Shown here piece after piece: positions 14,032-22,631 of a stretch of 36,499 nucleotides of DNA (positions are counted from its first letter, which is position 1; each line of letters starts with the position of its first letter). Both the position numbers and the translations under genes were made by a program. The notes below the pieces were generated by a model. The model worked only from the letters and a program-made list of their open reading frames with translations. It did no database searches and was not told the origin of the DNA. Source of the stretch: an uncultured Clostridia bacterium (lineage in GTDB: Bacteria > Bacillota > Clostridia > Christensenellales > UBA1242); the NCBI GenBank assembly GCA_934757865.1, contig CAKVLS010000012.1, positions 1-36,499 of the forward strand, written 5' to 3'.

Positions 14032-15334
14032 TTTGCTATATAATCAAGCACAACCGGTAGTCCAATTAAGCAAGGTTTTAGCCCCTGCTTTTTTTAATGT
14101 TCATAATTATATTAAAAATGGGATTTATAGTGATTATTATCTAAAAGGTGGGCGTGGGTCCTGTAAGTCCTCAACACCAAGCATTGAAATAGTTAATGGC
14201 ATGATGGCTGACCCATTGGCAAATGCTATGTGCATAATGAAAGTTGGCACAAGTATAGAAACCGGTGTTTTTAACCAAATACAATGGGCAATAGATATTT
14301 TGCAAGTAACACAATATTGGAAATCTAATAAAAATAACCACTCATTTACATATTTACCAACAGGGCAAAGGATTTATTGTAGGGGTTGCGATGACCCTAG
14401 CAAATTCAAATCTGTTAAGTTGGTAAGTGGCTATTTCAAATACCAATGGTTTGAAGAGTTAGATGCCTTTGATGGCATTGCTGAAATAAGAAAGGTGCAA
14501 CAATCATTAACACGTGCAGGTTTGAAAAGGGCTATAAGATTTTATTCATACAACCCACCACAAACTGTTGACCATTGGGTTAATAGATTTATTATTGACC
14601 TACAAAGCAATATCGCAAAAGGCATTGTAAAAAACACATTGGTCCATCATAGCACCTATCTAACTGTTCCAAAAGAATGGTTGGGTGAACAATTTATTGA
14701 AGATGCCGAACAATTAAAAAAGACAAACCCAAGGGCTTATGAACATGAGTATTTGGGGGAAATTACCGGCACAGGTGGTCAAGTATTTGCCAATGTTAAG
14801 GCATTAAACATGACACAAGAAATAATAGACACTTTTGGCTATGTTTACAGAGGTTTGGATTGGGGTTTTGCTGTGGACCCAACTGCATCACATGGCGTTT
14901 ATTATGATAAAAATAAAAAAAACTTATATATTTTTGATGAAATATATGAGTATGGCATATCTTATGACCAACTTGCTAACTTAATTAGGCAACATAACCC
15001 AAATAACATGCTTATAAGGGCTGATTCTGCCGAACCTAGGAGCAATAGTGAATTAGTAAGTAGGGGATTAAATGTTACCGGCGTCAAGAAAGGTCCGGGT
15101 AGTGTTGACCATGGTATTAAATGGTTGCAATCTCTAAACAATATCTTTATTGACCAAGTTAAATGCCCAAATGCTTATAGAGAGTTTGTTGGTTATGAGT
15201 ATGAACAAACAAAAGATGGTAATTTCAAAAGTAGTTACCCAGATAAGAACAACCACGCCATTGATGATGTGCGTTATGCACTAGAAGATATAATACAATC
15301 TAATGGGGTAGGTCGAATAAATATTAAAAGATAG
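14024..15334 (+). CDS. terL: Terminase large subunit (PBSX type)
   Basis: A 436-residue packaging motor with N-terminal ATPase and C-terminal RNase H-like nuclease. Walker A is GGRGSCKSS (42-50), with Cys where Gly is commonest. Walker B is QWFEELD (141-147). Nuclease acidic residues are D279 (YRGLDWGFAVDP), D334 (LIRADSAEP) and D415 (HAIDDVRYAL). The start is GTG 14024 inside terS; the next Met is at residue 60, past Walker A, so GTG is required. PBSX-like Terminase_3 enzymes often go with headful packaging, which would fit a circular, permuted genome assembly. Confidence 0.95.
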   Translation: MISLLYNQAQPVVQLSKVLAPAFFNVHNYIKNGIYSDYYLKGGRGSCKSSTPSIEIVNGMMADPLANAMCIMKVGTSIETGVFNQIQWAIDILQVTQYWKSNKNNHSFTYLPTGQRIYCRGCDDPSKFKSVKLVSGYFKYQWFEELDAFDGIAEIRKVQQSLTRAGLKRAIRFYSYNPPQTVDHWVNRFIIDLQSNIAKGIVKNTLVHHSTYLTVPKEWLGEQFIEDAEQLKKTNPRAYEHEYLGEITGTGGQVFANVKALNMTQEIIDTFGYVYRGLDWGFAVDPTASHGVYYDKNKKNLYIFDEIYEYGISYDQLANLIRQHNPNNMLIRADSAEPRSNSELVSRGLNVTGVKKGPGSVDHGIKWLQSLNNIFIDQVKCPNAYREFVGYEYEQTKDGNFKSSYPDKNNHAIDDVRYALEDIIQSNGVGRINIKR

Positions 15335-15343
15335 GAGTTAATT

Positions 15344-16828
15344 ATGCTTAACGATTTAAGTTTTATACAACCAAACAAGATTTTTCCACCTGTTTGTGAA
15401 ACAGAACGTTTGCAAAATTATAAAGATAATTTACTTTTATTTAATGATAGCACATACCTTGTAAGTAAAAAGGAGTTCAAGGATTCCAATCAAAGAATTA
15501 TTAGAATATTGAACGATTACTCGGATATTATTGGCTACCCAATAGATTTGAATTATCATAAATTAACAAGTGTTTCAATTGCAGATTTAGTTTGTGGCGA
15601 ACAACCTACAATTAAGTGTGAGAAAGATAAGAATTTTGAAAAATTAGTTACCTCTGTTGACTTTTATAATAAAATTAGACAATGGGTAATTGATATTTCA
15701 AGACAAGGTGATGCTGTTTCTCGTGTTTATTCACAAGAAAATAAAGATGGCAGTGGAACCCCAGCAGTGGCTGTTGTGCAACCATCAAGCCTTTTTAAGG
15801 TTGTTGATGTGGATGATAAAGACCATTTACTTAACATAGTCCTTGCCACACCTGTTGAACTAGAAGATAGCACCGAAGAAAAACCAAAATGGGAATTAAG
15901 AGTGCAAATTCACTATGAGGGATATTACATAAAAAAAATATTCAAATTAGAACCTATCAAAAAAGACCCTAATTTCAAGTTGCCAAGTGGAAGAACAAAC
16001 CTAGATTTACAAAGGTTTATTATTAAACAACAAATAGGCAAAGATGAAGAGGTTAAAACAGGTATTAGTGATTTTGCAGTAAGGTCAATGCACCAACTTG
16101 TAACAAGTGATAGTTGTTATGGGCATGATGATTATGCTAGCCTTGACCCAATATTGGCTGAAATTTGGGCTAGATTAGGGCAAATTGCTATTATTCTAGA
16201 TAAACACACAAGACCAGATGTTTATGCTGCTTTAAGTGCATTTGAACAGAATAGCAGGGGTGAATGGCAACTCAAAGTAGGTGGCGGAAACACTTATGCA
16301 CTTAACCAAGGTGACCCAATTCCCGGTTATTTAACTTGGGATGGTCAATTAGTTGCATGTTTTAATGAATTAAACCTTTTATTTGAACAACTTTATAAGG
16401 TTAGTGAAATGGGTCCAATTTATGAGGCAGCAGGCAAAAGCACCAATATTGCTTGGGAAACCATGAAAGCAACATTTGTAAAGCCATTAGCAAAGGCAAG
16501 GCGTATAACAAATGATATTACAAATGAATTAAAGAAAATATTATCTTCTGTTGCACAGTTGAATGGGCAAAAGATTGAACCAGAAGATATAACTATTGAT
16601 TGGTATGATGGCTTGCCAAACGATGAAAAGCAAGAAATTGAAAAAGCAACTATGAAGATTAATGCTGATTTAAGCACTCCAGAACAAGAAAATGTGGATA
16701 GGTTTAACCTAACACAAGAAATGGCAAAGGAGATTGCTGAAAAAGTCGATGAAAGAAACTCAAAAAAGCAAGCATCTATGTTTGGTGGTTTTTCAAGCCC
16801 AACACCTAATGACGATGAGGGTGAATAA
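15344..16828 (+). CDS. Portal protein (SPP1 gp6-like)
   Basis: A 494-residue portal forming the dodecameric DNA channel at the capsid vertex. The order (after terL, before a gpF/gp7-like protein), the length and the acidic C-terminus (PTPNDDEGE) fit SPP1 gp6/phage_prot_Gp6 portals. Recognisable stretches are the N-terminal NDYSDIIGYPIDLNYHKLTSVSIADLVCGEQP, a central QLVTSDSCYGHDDYASLDPILAEIW and the C-terminal LSTPEQENVDRFNLTQE. ATG 15344 follows AGGAG. Its TAATG junction couples it to the next gene. Confidence 0.88.
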   Translation: MLNDLSFIQPNKIFPPVCETERLQNYKDNLLLFNDSTYLVSKKEFKDSNQRIIRILNDYSDIIGYPIDLNYHKLTSVSIADLVCGEQPTIKCEKDKNFEKLVTSVDFYNKIRQWVIDISRQGDAVSRVYSQENKDGSGTPAVAVVQPSSLFKVVDVDDKDHLLNIVLATPVELEDSTEEKPKWELRVQIHYEGYYIKKIFKLEPIKKDPNFKLPSGRTNLDLQRFIIKQQIGKDEEVKTGISDFAVRSMHQLVTSDSCYGHDDYASLDPILAEIWARLGQIAIILDKHTRPDVYAALSAFEQNSRGEWQLKVGGGNTYALNQGDPIPGYLTWDGQLVACFNELNLLFEQLYKVSEMGPIYEAAGKSTNIAWETMKATFVKPLAKARRITNDITNELKKILSSVAQLNGQKIEPEDITIDWYDGLPNDEKQEIEKATMKINADLSTPEQENVDRFNLTQEMAKEIAEKVDERNSKKQASMFGGFSSPTPNDDEGE

Positions 16829-18240
16829 TGAAAAAAAATCCTATTAGCACCAAATATGAACCCTTGCAAGAAAGTTTGGTTAAAAAGGTTGGTAATCTTA
16901 ATAGGAATGTTTACAAAGCAATTCAAAAAGCCAATGTTCAAAGTGTAGATGAGTTATTGTATTTTATGGGTGCCTATATAGCAGTTGAGTTTAACAACAT
17001 AAGAAAGGCAACAAGTAACTATTTGGGTGTGGTTAAAGAAGATGTTAAGGAAATATCAAAAACACATGATTTAAGCCCAAATAAAGCCCTTGTAAATAAA
17101 ATGCAAAGCCAAACCTATATAGAACTAAACTCAAACCTTGTTTGTGCTGAAAAAGAACTAATGCAACAATTCAAAAAAACAATTAAGCCTTACAAACAAG
17201 CACCAACACACATTACAGATGTTAAAAAGGCATTACAAAATGAATTTATAAGCAATGGTGGTGTTGGGGTTACATATAGAAATGGTGCAAAAATGCCATT
17301 AGATAAATATTTTATAATGGCAACAAGAACAGCAAGGAATGAAACACAAAATGCCACAGCAATAGATAATGCTATTAAACTCGGCACCGATTATGTGTTT
17401 ATGGCACCAAACCATAGTAGTTGTAAAACATGCTCAACATTGGGTAATAGAATTTATTGTATTAGCGGTAAAGACCCCAATTACCCAAGCGTTTATGATG
17501 TTTTATTCAAAAATGGTTATACTTGCATACACCCACATTGTAGGTGCATGTTAAGACCATACTTTATGGAAAATCACACTGAAAAAGAAACTTTGGAACT
17601 GCAAAGGGCTAGCAACAGAGATTATGAACTAGACCAAAGAACGGAAACCCAAAGGCAACAATATCAAAATGCTCAAGCATTTAATCATAGGGTTTGGGAT
17701 GCAACAAAAGAATACAACAAAGCAAAGGTTGAACTTGGCAAAGATTTACCTAGCCAACTAAACACCTTGCCCAAATTTAGAACTGCACATGCAAAGAAAA
17801 CACCAAGATATGTTGAAATTCACAAAACCTTACAGGCTGTTGATAAATTGCCAAATAGCAAACCAATTGCCATAACTGAAATAAAATCAAGTGCTTATAC
17901 TGATTTACCATTTCCAATGAAAACCACAAATTTAATTATTACCCAAAAACAATATGAAAGACACATTGCCCCGGGTAAAAACACGCATAATGATTTTTAT
18001 ATGGAAATTAAAGACCAAATTCCTAGCATAATAAACAACCCTAATTATATTTTTAAGGATAATAAAAATAAAAACACTATCTTGGTTATAGGTAAAGCAG
18101 GTGACAAAAATGCTTGTTTGGTTATAAAGGTAAGCACAATTACAAGCCGATTATCTAACACAATACTAACAACATATCAAATTGGCAATAAAAGATTGCA
18201 ACAAATGGTGAAAAATAACACAGTGCTTTACAAAAAATAA
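16828..18240 (+). CDS. Minor head protein (Mu gpF/SPP1 gp7-like) with C-terminal PBECR-like nuclease domain
   Basis: A 470-residue fusion. Residues about 1-300 are a head-morphogenesis protein ejected or bound near the portal, with the family signature TARNETQNATAIDNAIKLG and Cys/His pairs SCKTCSTLG and CIHPHCRCMLRPY (near 190-240). After a Gln-rich linker, residues about 310-470 (YVEIHKTLQAV..., ITQKQYERHIAPGK, IKDQIPSIINNPNYIF, KNKNTILVIGK, NTILTTYQIG) match the pattern of phage Barnase-EndoU-ColicinE5/D-RelE-like (PBECR) nuclease domains often fused here. His in QYERHIAP is a candidate catalytic residue. It may act as an RNase delivered into the host on infection. The head half is secure; the nuclease half is likely. 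Confidence 0.82.
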   Translation: MKKNPISTKYEPLQESLVKKVGNLNRNVYKAIQKANVQSVDELLYFMGAYIAVEFNNIRKATSNYLGVVKEDVKEISKTHDLSPNKALVNKMQSQTYIELNSNLVCAEKELMQQFKKTIKPYKQAPTHITDVKKALQNEFISNGGVGVTYRNGAKMPLDKYFIMATRTARNETQNATAIDNAIKLGTDYVFMAPNHSSCKTCSTLGNRIYCISGKDPNYPSVYDVLFKNGYTCIHPHCRCMLRPYFMENHTEKETLELQRASNRDYELDQRTETQRQQYQNAQAFNHRVWDATKEYNKAKVELGKDLPSQLNTLPKFRTAHAKKTPRYVEIHKTLQAVDKLPNSKPIAITEIKSSAYTDLPFPMKTTNLIITQKQYERHIAPGKNTHNDFYMEIKDQIPSIINNPNYIFKDNKNKNTILVIGKAGDKNACLVIKVSTITSRLSNTILTTYQIGNKRLQQMVKNNTVLYKK

Positions 18241-18260
18241 TGCTTGTGTTATAATTTTCA

Positions 18261-18342
18261 TGATGGCTAGGTAGAGAAATGTAGCATCTACACACCCATT
18301 GGGTTAAAAGAGACGTGGGAGGGGCTACACCCACAGCCATCA
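18261..18342 (+). ncRNA. Candidate structured, tRNA-like RNA between head genes
   Basis: An 8-bp closing stem, TGATGGCT (18261-18268) with AGCCATCA (18335-18342), encloses short hairpins. They are TGTAG-CAT-CTACA (18280-18292) or the competing GTAGA/TCTAC (18271-18275/18287-18291), ACCC-ATT-GGGT (18294-18304) and GTGGG/CCCAC (18315-18319/18330-18334). The last stem abuts the closing stem with no linker, two bases follow the 5' arm, and the 3' end reads A-CCA (18342-18345), all as in a tRNA. The T-loop is 10 nt without TTC, and no 5-bp anticodon stem forms, so it is not a normal tRNA. It lies in the 280-bp gene-free gap 18241-18520. Confidence 0.45.
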
Positions 18343-18350
18343 CCATTTTT

Positions 18351-18380
18351 AAGCAAGTAGTATTTACTATTTGCTTTTTT
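18351..18380 (+). terminator. Intrinsic terminator inside the head operon
   Basis: AAGCAAGTAGTA (18351-18362) pairs with TACTATTTGCTT over about 12 bp with one wobble and is followed by a T-run to 18380. It would cut transcription between the minor head gene and scaffold. Confidence 0.8.
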
Positions 18381-18393
18381 ATTTTGACAATTC

Positions 18394-18421
18394 AAGGTAA
18401 AGTTAAGGCTTTGCCTTTTTT
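18394..18421 (+). terminator. Second tandem terminator before the scaffold gene
   Basis: AAGGTAAAG and CTTTGCCTT pair with one wobble around a 6-nt loop, followed by further T. A TTGACA hexamer lies just upstream (18384-18389), but I see no good -10 at 17 bp, so a scaffold promoter is uncertain. The remaining leader to 18520 contains a short CCGG/CCGG hairpin and the AAAGGAG site. Confidence 0.65.
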
Positions 18422-18520
18422 GTTGCCCTACCGTATGGCATAAAACTAGGATTGAAACCACACTTGCTTGGTATGATTAGCAAGCCATTACCGGAACCAC
18501 CGGAATAAAAGGAGTATGTT

Positions 18521-19072
18521 ATGGATAATAACGAAAAAAAACAAACCCTAGCGGATGTATTAAGCGGCGTGCTAGGTGCTGACTTTGATGCTGAAAAATT
18601 AAAAGCATTAGAGAGTGGCGTAAACGCTTATGTGGGCAAAACTACTGTTCCAAAACCTGTATTTAATAGTAGTAATAACAAACTAAAAGAATTGCAGGCA
18701 AAATTGGCAGAAAGAGCCGAAAAGCAAAAAGGTGCCGAAGAATGGAAAAAGCAACTTGATGAAAAAGATGCTGAATATCAAAAGCAACTTAAAGCAAAGG
18801 ATGATGCCTTTAATGATTATAGGCTTATGCAAGCCCTTAAAGATGGCAAGGCTAAAAATCCAATAACTGTTAAGGCTTTGTTAGACTGTTCAAAACTCAC
18901 TTTTGATGCTGATGCTATTGGCGGACTAGATGAACAATTGGCTGAAATCAAAAAAGACAATGGCTTTTTGTTTGATATTCCTGCAAATAGTATTAAAAAG
19001 GGTGCAGATTTCCCGGCTAATTCTACTAATCCTAGTGAACAAACCAAATCTGCAAAAACAAATGTTATATAG
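18521..19072 (+). CDS. Capsid scaffolding protein (phage GP20 family)
   Basis: A 183-residue scaffold that guides coat assembly and is then removed. Central residues about 55-110 are a long Lys/Glu/Ala coiled coil (ELQAKLAERAEKQKGAEEWKKQLDEKD, split by short turns). A C-terminal block (YRLMQALKDGKAKNPITVKALLDCSKL) is typical of the GP20 family's coat-binding end. It lies directly before the major capsid gene, as usual. It is preceded by the structured non-coding region rather than coupled to the upstream gene, so it may be expressed separately at a higher level. Confidence 0.88.
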   Translation: MDNNEKKQTLADVLSGVLGADFDAEKLKALESGVNAYVGKTTVPKPVFNSSNNKLKELQAKLAERAEKQKGAEEWKKQLDEKDAEYQKQLKAKDDAFNDYRLMQALKDGKAKNPITVKALLDCSKLTFDADAIGGLDEQLAEIKKDNGFLFDIPANSIKKGADFPANSTNPSEQTKSAKTNVI

Positions 19073-19095
19073 ACAAATAGTAGGAGGATAAAAAT

Positions 19096-20172
19096 ATGTC
19101 TAGAACAAATGCAATTAGTATTTTTGAAGATGAAAATACACAGGCGAAATTAAACGAAATGCAAGCAGGCATCGTTGAAAATTTGCAAAAAAGCGGTAAC
19201 TCTTTCAAATTCAAATCGCAAAATGCAAACCTTGATGAAAAAGCAGGGTCTTATGTCTTTAAGCGTTTTGTAAATAGTGAAGAGAAAGATTATGGAACTG
19301 CTAGAACAGCAGGTAAAGGTGATAAAATCCAAGCGCCTGAAATTCCTGTAAACCTAGATAAAGACAAGGAAATTGTTGAAGAGGTAACCAAGAAAGATGC
19401 AGAAAGATTTGGTCTTGATGCCTCTGTTATTAACCTTTTGAACAAAAGAAAAACAAACCATCAATCAACACTTAAAAGAAATATTGAAAAAGATTTCTGG
19501 ACAGAGGCTTATTTGGGAGCACTTTGTGGCGATGAGTTGAAAATGAAAGGTAAAATTGTAGCCGGTATTTCAAGTGGTGCAAATGCTGAAACAATTGATA
19601 GCCAATTAGAAAGTGCTATTATCCCATTGGAAAAAACAGAAAACAAGTTTGTTAATGGTGTTGATAGAGATTTCATTGGTGGAGTATTAGACCCAAATGT
19701 TTACAGCAAACTTAAAACTAGACTTAATACATTGCATAATATCAATTTCTCTGTTGAAGATAAAGAATTGACAGGTATAAATGGTGTTGTAATGTTTAGT
19801 GAAAATTACTTACCAAAGAAAGTTGACTACATTATCATGGCAAAAGAATCTGTCGCACAACCTGTTATAATTGATGAATATGATTGTGAAAAAATCCCAC
19901 TTTCAAATGACTTTGCTGTTGAGTTGTTTAGTTCACGTGGAACAAAAACACTTGCTGGTGATTTGATTGTTGTAGGTATTACAATTGACGCAACACATAC
20001 AAAAGTTGTTACAGTTGATGCTTTGCCAACAACTGCTGCAAATGTTGCAACAGATACAATTTACATTGCTACAAAAGCAGTTAAAATTGGCGATGTTGAT
20101 TATAATGCAGGTGATATGTTTACTGCCACAAAAGATGGTAGCACAGTTACTTGGACTCAATACAATGTTTAA
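19096..20172 (+). CDS. Major capsid protein
   Basis: A 358-residue coat protein. Position after scaffold, a strong AGGAGG, and an isolated terminator behind it are as expected for the most abundant protein. Residues about 35-110 resemble an HK97-fold N-arm/E-loop (KAGSYVFKRFVNSEEKDYGTARTAGKGDKI). Residues about 190-290 hold the P/A-domain-like RDFIGGVLDPNVYSKLKTRL and NGVVMFSENYLPKKVDYIIMAKESVAQPV. The last 60-70 residues (ITIDATHTKVVTVDALPTTAAN ... DGSTVTWTQYNV) form a Thr/Ala/Val-rich beta extension that may be a surface decoration domain. Confidence 0.88.
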   Translation: MSRTNAISIFEDENTQAKLNEMQAGIVENLQKSGNSFKFKSQNANLDEKAGSYVFKRFVNSEEKDYGTARTAGKGDKIQAPEIPVNLDKDKEIVEEVTKKDAERFGLDASVINLLNKRKTNHQSTLKRNIEKDFWTEAYLGALCGDELKMKGKIVAGISSGANAETIDSQLESAIIPLEKTENKFVNGVDRDFIGGVLDPNVYSKLKTRLNTLHNINFSVEDKELTGINGVVMFSENYLPKKVDYIIMAKESVAQPVIIDEYDCEKIPLSNDFAVELFSSRGTKTLAGDLIVVGITIDATHTKVVTVDALPTTAANVATDTIYIATKAVKIGDVDYNAGDMFTATKDGSTVTWTQYNV

Positions 20173-20179
20173 TATTTAT

Positions 20180-20208
20180 AAAATGGTAGCGAATTGCTAC
20201 CATTTTTT
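20180..20208 (+). terminator. Terminator after the major capsid gene
   Basis: AAAATGGTAGC (20180-20190), loop GAATT, GCTACCATTTT (20196-20206) and T bases: an 11-bp perfect stem. Partial termination here would raise capsid over tail expression. The following leader (20209-20282) can form a further small hairpin, ACCAT-AGCA-ATGGT, with no gene. Confidence 0.88.
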
Positions 20209-20282
20209 ATGGCTATTGTTAAGAAACCATAGCAATGGTGCAAGCCCGTTGGTAGCCTAATCAAATTTATAGGAGTTAAAAC

Positions 20283-20684
20283 ATGTTAGAAATAGGAGTT
20301 AATACATATTGCACATTGGATGAGGCAAACAAACTTGTAAAAAGCAATTATCCTATTGGTGATTTTGCTGCCTATTGGGCAGGCTTAACCAATGAACAAA
20401 AGGAACAATTGCTAATCAATAGCACAGAAGAAATGGAAACCTTACCTGTTGCTGGAGCAAAATTGTTTTATAACCAACCTTTACAATTTCCAAGGAAATC
20501 GGATTTTTATAGGTTTAATCAAATACCCAAAGAGGTAAAAGATGCACAAGTGGTTAATGCTGTTGAATCATTGCTTGTTTCAATAGGAGCAAAGACAAGA
20601 GATGGCAAAATTTTAACAAGTGCATTTGCAGAACAAAAGTTGCGTAGGTGGACTTGTGGTGGATTTAAGATGGGAGGATTTTAA
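20283..20684 (+). CDS. Head-tail adaptor (DnaT-like/connector family)
   Basis: A 133-residue protein with the pattern of the phage DnaT-like/head-completion adaptor family: an N-terminal YCTLDEANKLVKSNYPIGDFAAYW, then EQLLINSTEEMETL, then QPLQFPRKSD and IPKEVKDAQVVNAVESLL. It comes directly after the capsid gene, the usual place for the SPP1 gp15/HK97 gp6-type connector. The C-terminus is a basic LRRWTCGGFKMGGF tail. Confidence 0.75.
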   Translation: MLEIGVNTYCTLDEANKLVKSNYPIGDFAAYWAGLTNEQKEQLLINSTEEMETLPVAGAKLFYNQPLQFPRKSDFYRFNQIPKEVKDAQVVNAVESLLVSIGAKTRDGKILTSAFAEQKLRRWTCGGFKMGGF

Positions 20685-20686
20685 TT

Positions 20687-21121
20687 ATGATTGAGATTGA
20701 TAGCACACTTTATGATTACCCGGTAACATTAAATGATGAAGAATTTAAGAGTGCAACAGGTATTGACTTAAAAACTGAACTTGGTGCTGAACAAGATGTT
20801 GAGGCAAGGGATTGGCTTAATGCTGCACACGAAAATGTTTACAATAGAATCTATAAAATAGGTGGCAAATCACTAAAAGATGGCATTATTGCTGATTATA
20901 TTGATTACTTGCAAAAACCTATTAAAAGGTGCCTTATAGCAGAATTAAAGTATATGCTTAATGCCAATGGTGATTATGGAGTTGCCGATGGCTCAAATGT
21001 TAATGCTGATGGGCAATTAGTGGTAGTTGATAAAGAAAGAATAATACCAAAAATATTGGCACCAAAGGTTGTGGAAATATTAAAAAGTGCAAGACCCAAT
21101 CTTTTAATGGGTGAGGTGTAA
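20687..21121 (+). CDS. Putative head-tail connector component
   Basis: A 144-residue acidic, alpha-helical protein in the connector cluster, 2 bp after the adaptor. It has a helical core (DWLNAAHENVYNRIYKIGGKSLKDGIIADYIDYLQKPIKRCLIAELKYML) like phage head-tail joining proteins. No confident family; the role is inferred from position. Confidence 0.55.
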   Translation: MIEIDSTLYDYPVTLNDEEFKSATGIDLKTELGAEQDVEARDWLNAAHENVYNRIYKIGGKSLKDGIIADYIDYLQKPIKRCLIAELKYMLNANGDYGVADGSNVNADGQLVVVDKERIIPKILAPKVVEILKSARPNLLMGEV

Positions 21122-21125
21122 GCCA

Positions 21126-21440
21126 ATGAAAAATGAAATAGGCTATAACCTTGATGCCAAACTTTACACATTAGACGATGAATTTATAACAAGCATTAAG
21201 TGTAAAAAAAATAGCAAAAGATATGTTAATGGCTCTTTTGTAGGCTCTGGCTTTGCCTCACAAGGACAAACGCTAGAATTAGCCACGAAAGACAAGTTGC
21301 CAACAAATATTAAGGCATCACAAGTAAGGTGCGAATTTGAGGGCGTTATCTACCTTGTAATGGGTATATTTACACAAGATGTTGCACCACTAAAAAATAA
21401 ACATAGGAAAATTAAAGACACTATTCTAGCATTACAATAA
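21126..21440 (+). CDS. Putative head-closure protein
   Basis: A 104-residue protein from ATG 21126 (GAGGTG upstream, across the previous stop). It is beta-rich and about the size of SPP1 gp16-like stoppers. The order connector, stopper, tail-completion fits. No specific motif is visible, so the name rests on size and synteny. Confidence 0.5.
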   Translation: MKNEIGYNLDAKLYTLDDEFITSIKCKKNSKRYVNGSFVGSGFASQGQTLELATKDKLPTNIKASQVRCEFEGVIYLVMGIFTQDVAPLKNKHRKIKDTILALQ

Positions 21441-21451
21441 AGGAGTAGTTT

Positions 21452-21751
21452 ATGTTTACATTAAACAAGTTTGGTGACACTTTAATGTCAAATTTAATAT
21501 TTAATGCACCGGTTAGAACAAAGCCACCTGCTGGTCCAAGTGGATTATCACCATATCCGGGCAATTTAAGACAAAATGGTATTAACATGTATTATATGGG
21601 GGCAAACCATATAAAGATTGTTATAGGTGGTGCTCCTGCACCTTATGGACCATATACAGAAACAAGGAGCCATAAACCCGGGTGGATTGCTTGGTGCTGT
21701 TCTTATACATCACATCAATTTGCCTTACAATATGGAGGAGTAATTGAATAA
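21452..21751 (+). CDS. HK97 gp10-like/minor capsid-type tail-completion protein
   Basis: A 99-residue protein. The stretch LIFNAPVRTKPPAGPSGLSPYPGNLRQNGI, followed by a C-terminal PYGPYTETRSHKPGWIAWC region, recalls gp10-like and minor-capsid tail-completion proteins (Gly/Pro turn, then a GxLRxS-type helix start). Its stop overlaps the next start (TAATG). Confidence 0.55.
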   Translation: MFTLNKFGDTLMSNLIFNAPVRTKPPAGPSGLSPYPGNLRQNGINMYYMGANHIKIVIGGAPAPYGPYTETRSHKPGWIAWCCSYTSHQFALQYGGVIE

Positions 21752-22617
21752 TGAACCTACAAGAAAGTTACAGAATAGAAGATTTGGCAAAAGTTTATGA
21801 AAATATACTTGGTAGCCCTTACTATTCCATTGATGTTTATAGCAATCTAAAAATAGATGGTGCAGCCATACAAGGAATTATAAAACCCTATCGTAGACCT
21901 TATAAGTTAAGCAATATCAAGGCTGAAACTGTGGAACTTATCTTTGAGTTTTATATAAGCGTAAGAAAAAAACAAGACAAGTTAGATGAATTAAGCACAC
22001 TATCTAAAATATGTGGGTTGAGAAAGGGAACTTTTACAAGCAATGGCAAATCTTATACATACCACAGTTTTTTAGATTTTGCATCGCCTGCAAATAGTCC
22101 AATAGCAGATTTTGGCGATTATACCCAAGTTGTTGTTATTACCGGAACTTGCCTTGTAAGCGAGGCAGATGGCGGGGCTTTGGTTAGCAATGAAATAAAG
22201 ACCCAATTAACATTTAATGCTGGAACCGATAAGGAAATATCCGATTTTGTTGAAATATTAAATGTTCAATATGGGGATACAAAACAAACCGAAAGTCCTA
22301 TATTAGCCAATCAAAACACAGCAAAATCATTCAATAGAGCACAAAATAGTAGTTTTGCATACACAATTTTATTACAAAAAAATAAAGTTGGTAAAAGATT
22401 ATTAAAGGCTGCAAGAAAAATTGAGCCTTTTGCATTAAATGAAATTGTTAAGGTTACCGATTATTATCCTGCTTTTGACACTGATGGACCGTTTAGCAAT
22501 TCAAATAATTGTATTGTTGCCGGTTGTGATTTTGTTGGGCAAGCAGGGGCATTTGCAACAGTAACATTAACATTGCAAGATGCTTTACAATTTGCTGATA
22601 CAGATTATGAAATTTAA
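21751..22617 (+). CDS. Putative tail tube/terminator-region protein
   Basis: A 288-residue, mainly beta protein placed where siphophages encode tail terminator and tube proteins. It could be a fusion of the two: an N-terminal part (about 1-140) and a second beta part (about 145-288, AYTILLQKNKVGKRLLKAARK ... FATVTLTLQDALQ). The second half resembles tube-type closing strands only in character. No family recognised with confidence. Confidence 0.45.
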   Translation: MNLQESYRIEDLAKVYENILGSPYYSIDVYSNLKIDGAAIQGIIKPYRRPYKLSNIKAETVELIFEFYISVRKKQDKLDELSTLSKICGLRKGTFTSNGKSYTYHSFLDFASPANSPIADFGDYTQVVVITGTCLVSEADGGALVSNEIKTQLTFNAGTDKEISDFVEILNVQYGDTKQTESPILANQNTAKSFNRAQNSSFAYTILLQKNKVGKRLLKAARKIEPFALNEIVKVTDYYPAFDTDGPFSNSNNCIVAGCDFVGQAGAFATVTLTLQDALQFADTDYEI

Positions 22618-22631
22618 TTTAGGAGGAACTT

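Noticed and set aside
14147..14176. Defective Walker A in terminase (GSCKS)
   Set aside because: The residue before Lys is variable in phage terminases, and all other catalytic residues are present, so no loss of function is claimed.
18262..18345. Canonical tRNA gene
   Set aside because: Acceptor-like stem and CCA are present, but the T-loop is 10 nt without TTC and no 5-bp anticodon stem can be formed. Kept only as a tRNA-like structure.
18255..18345. Hammerhead, twister or HDV-like ribozyme
   Set aside because: Short resemblances (GAAA, GTGGGAGGGG, GATGGCTA) occur, but the conserved cores and their order do not fit any of these.
18384..18412. Promoter for the scaffold gene from TTGACA at 18384
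   Set aside because: No acceptable -10 at 16-18 bp; the hexamer lies between two terminators and may be chance.
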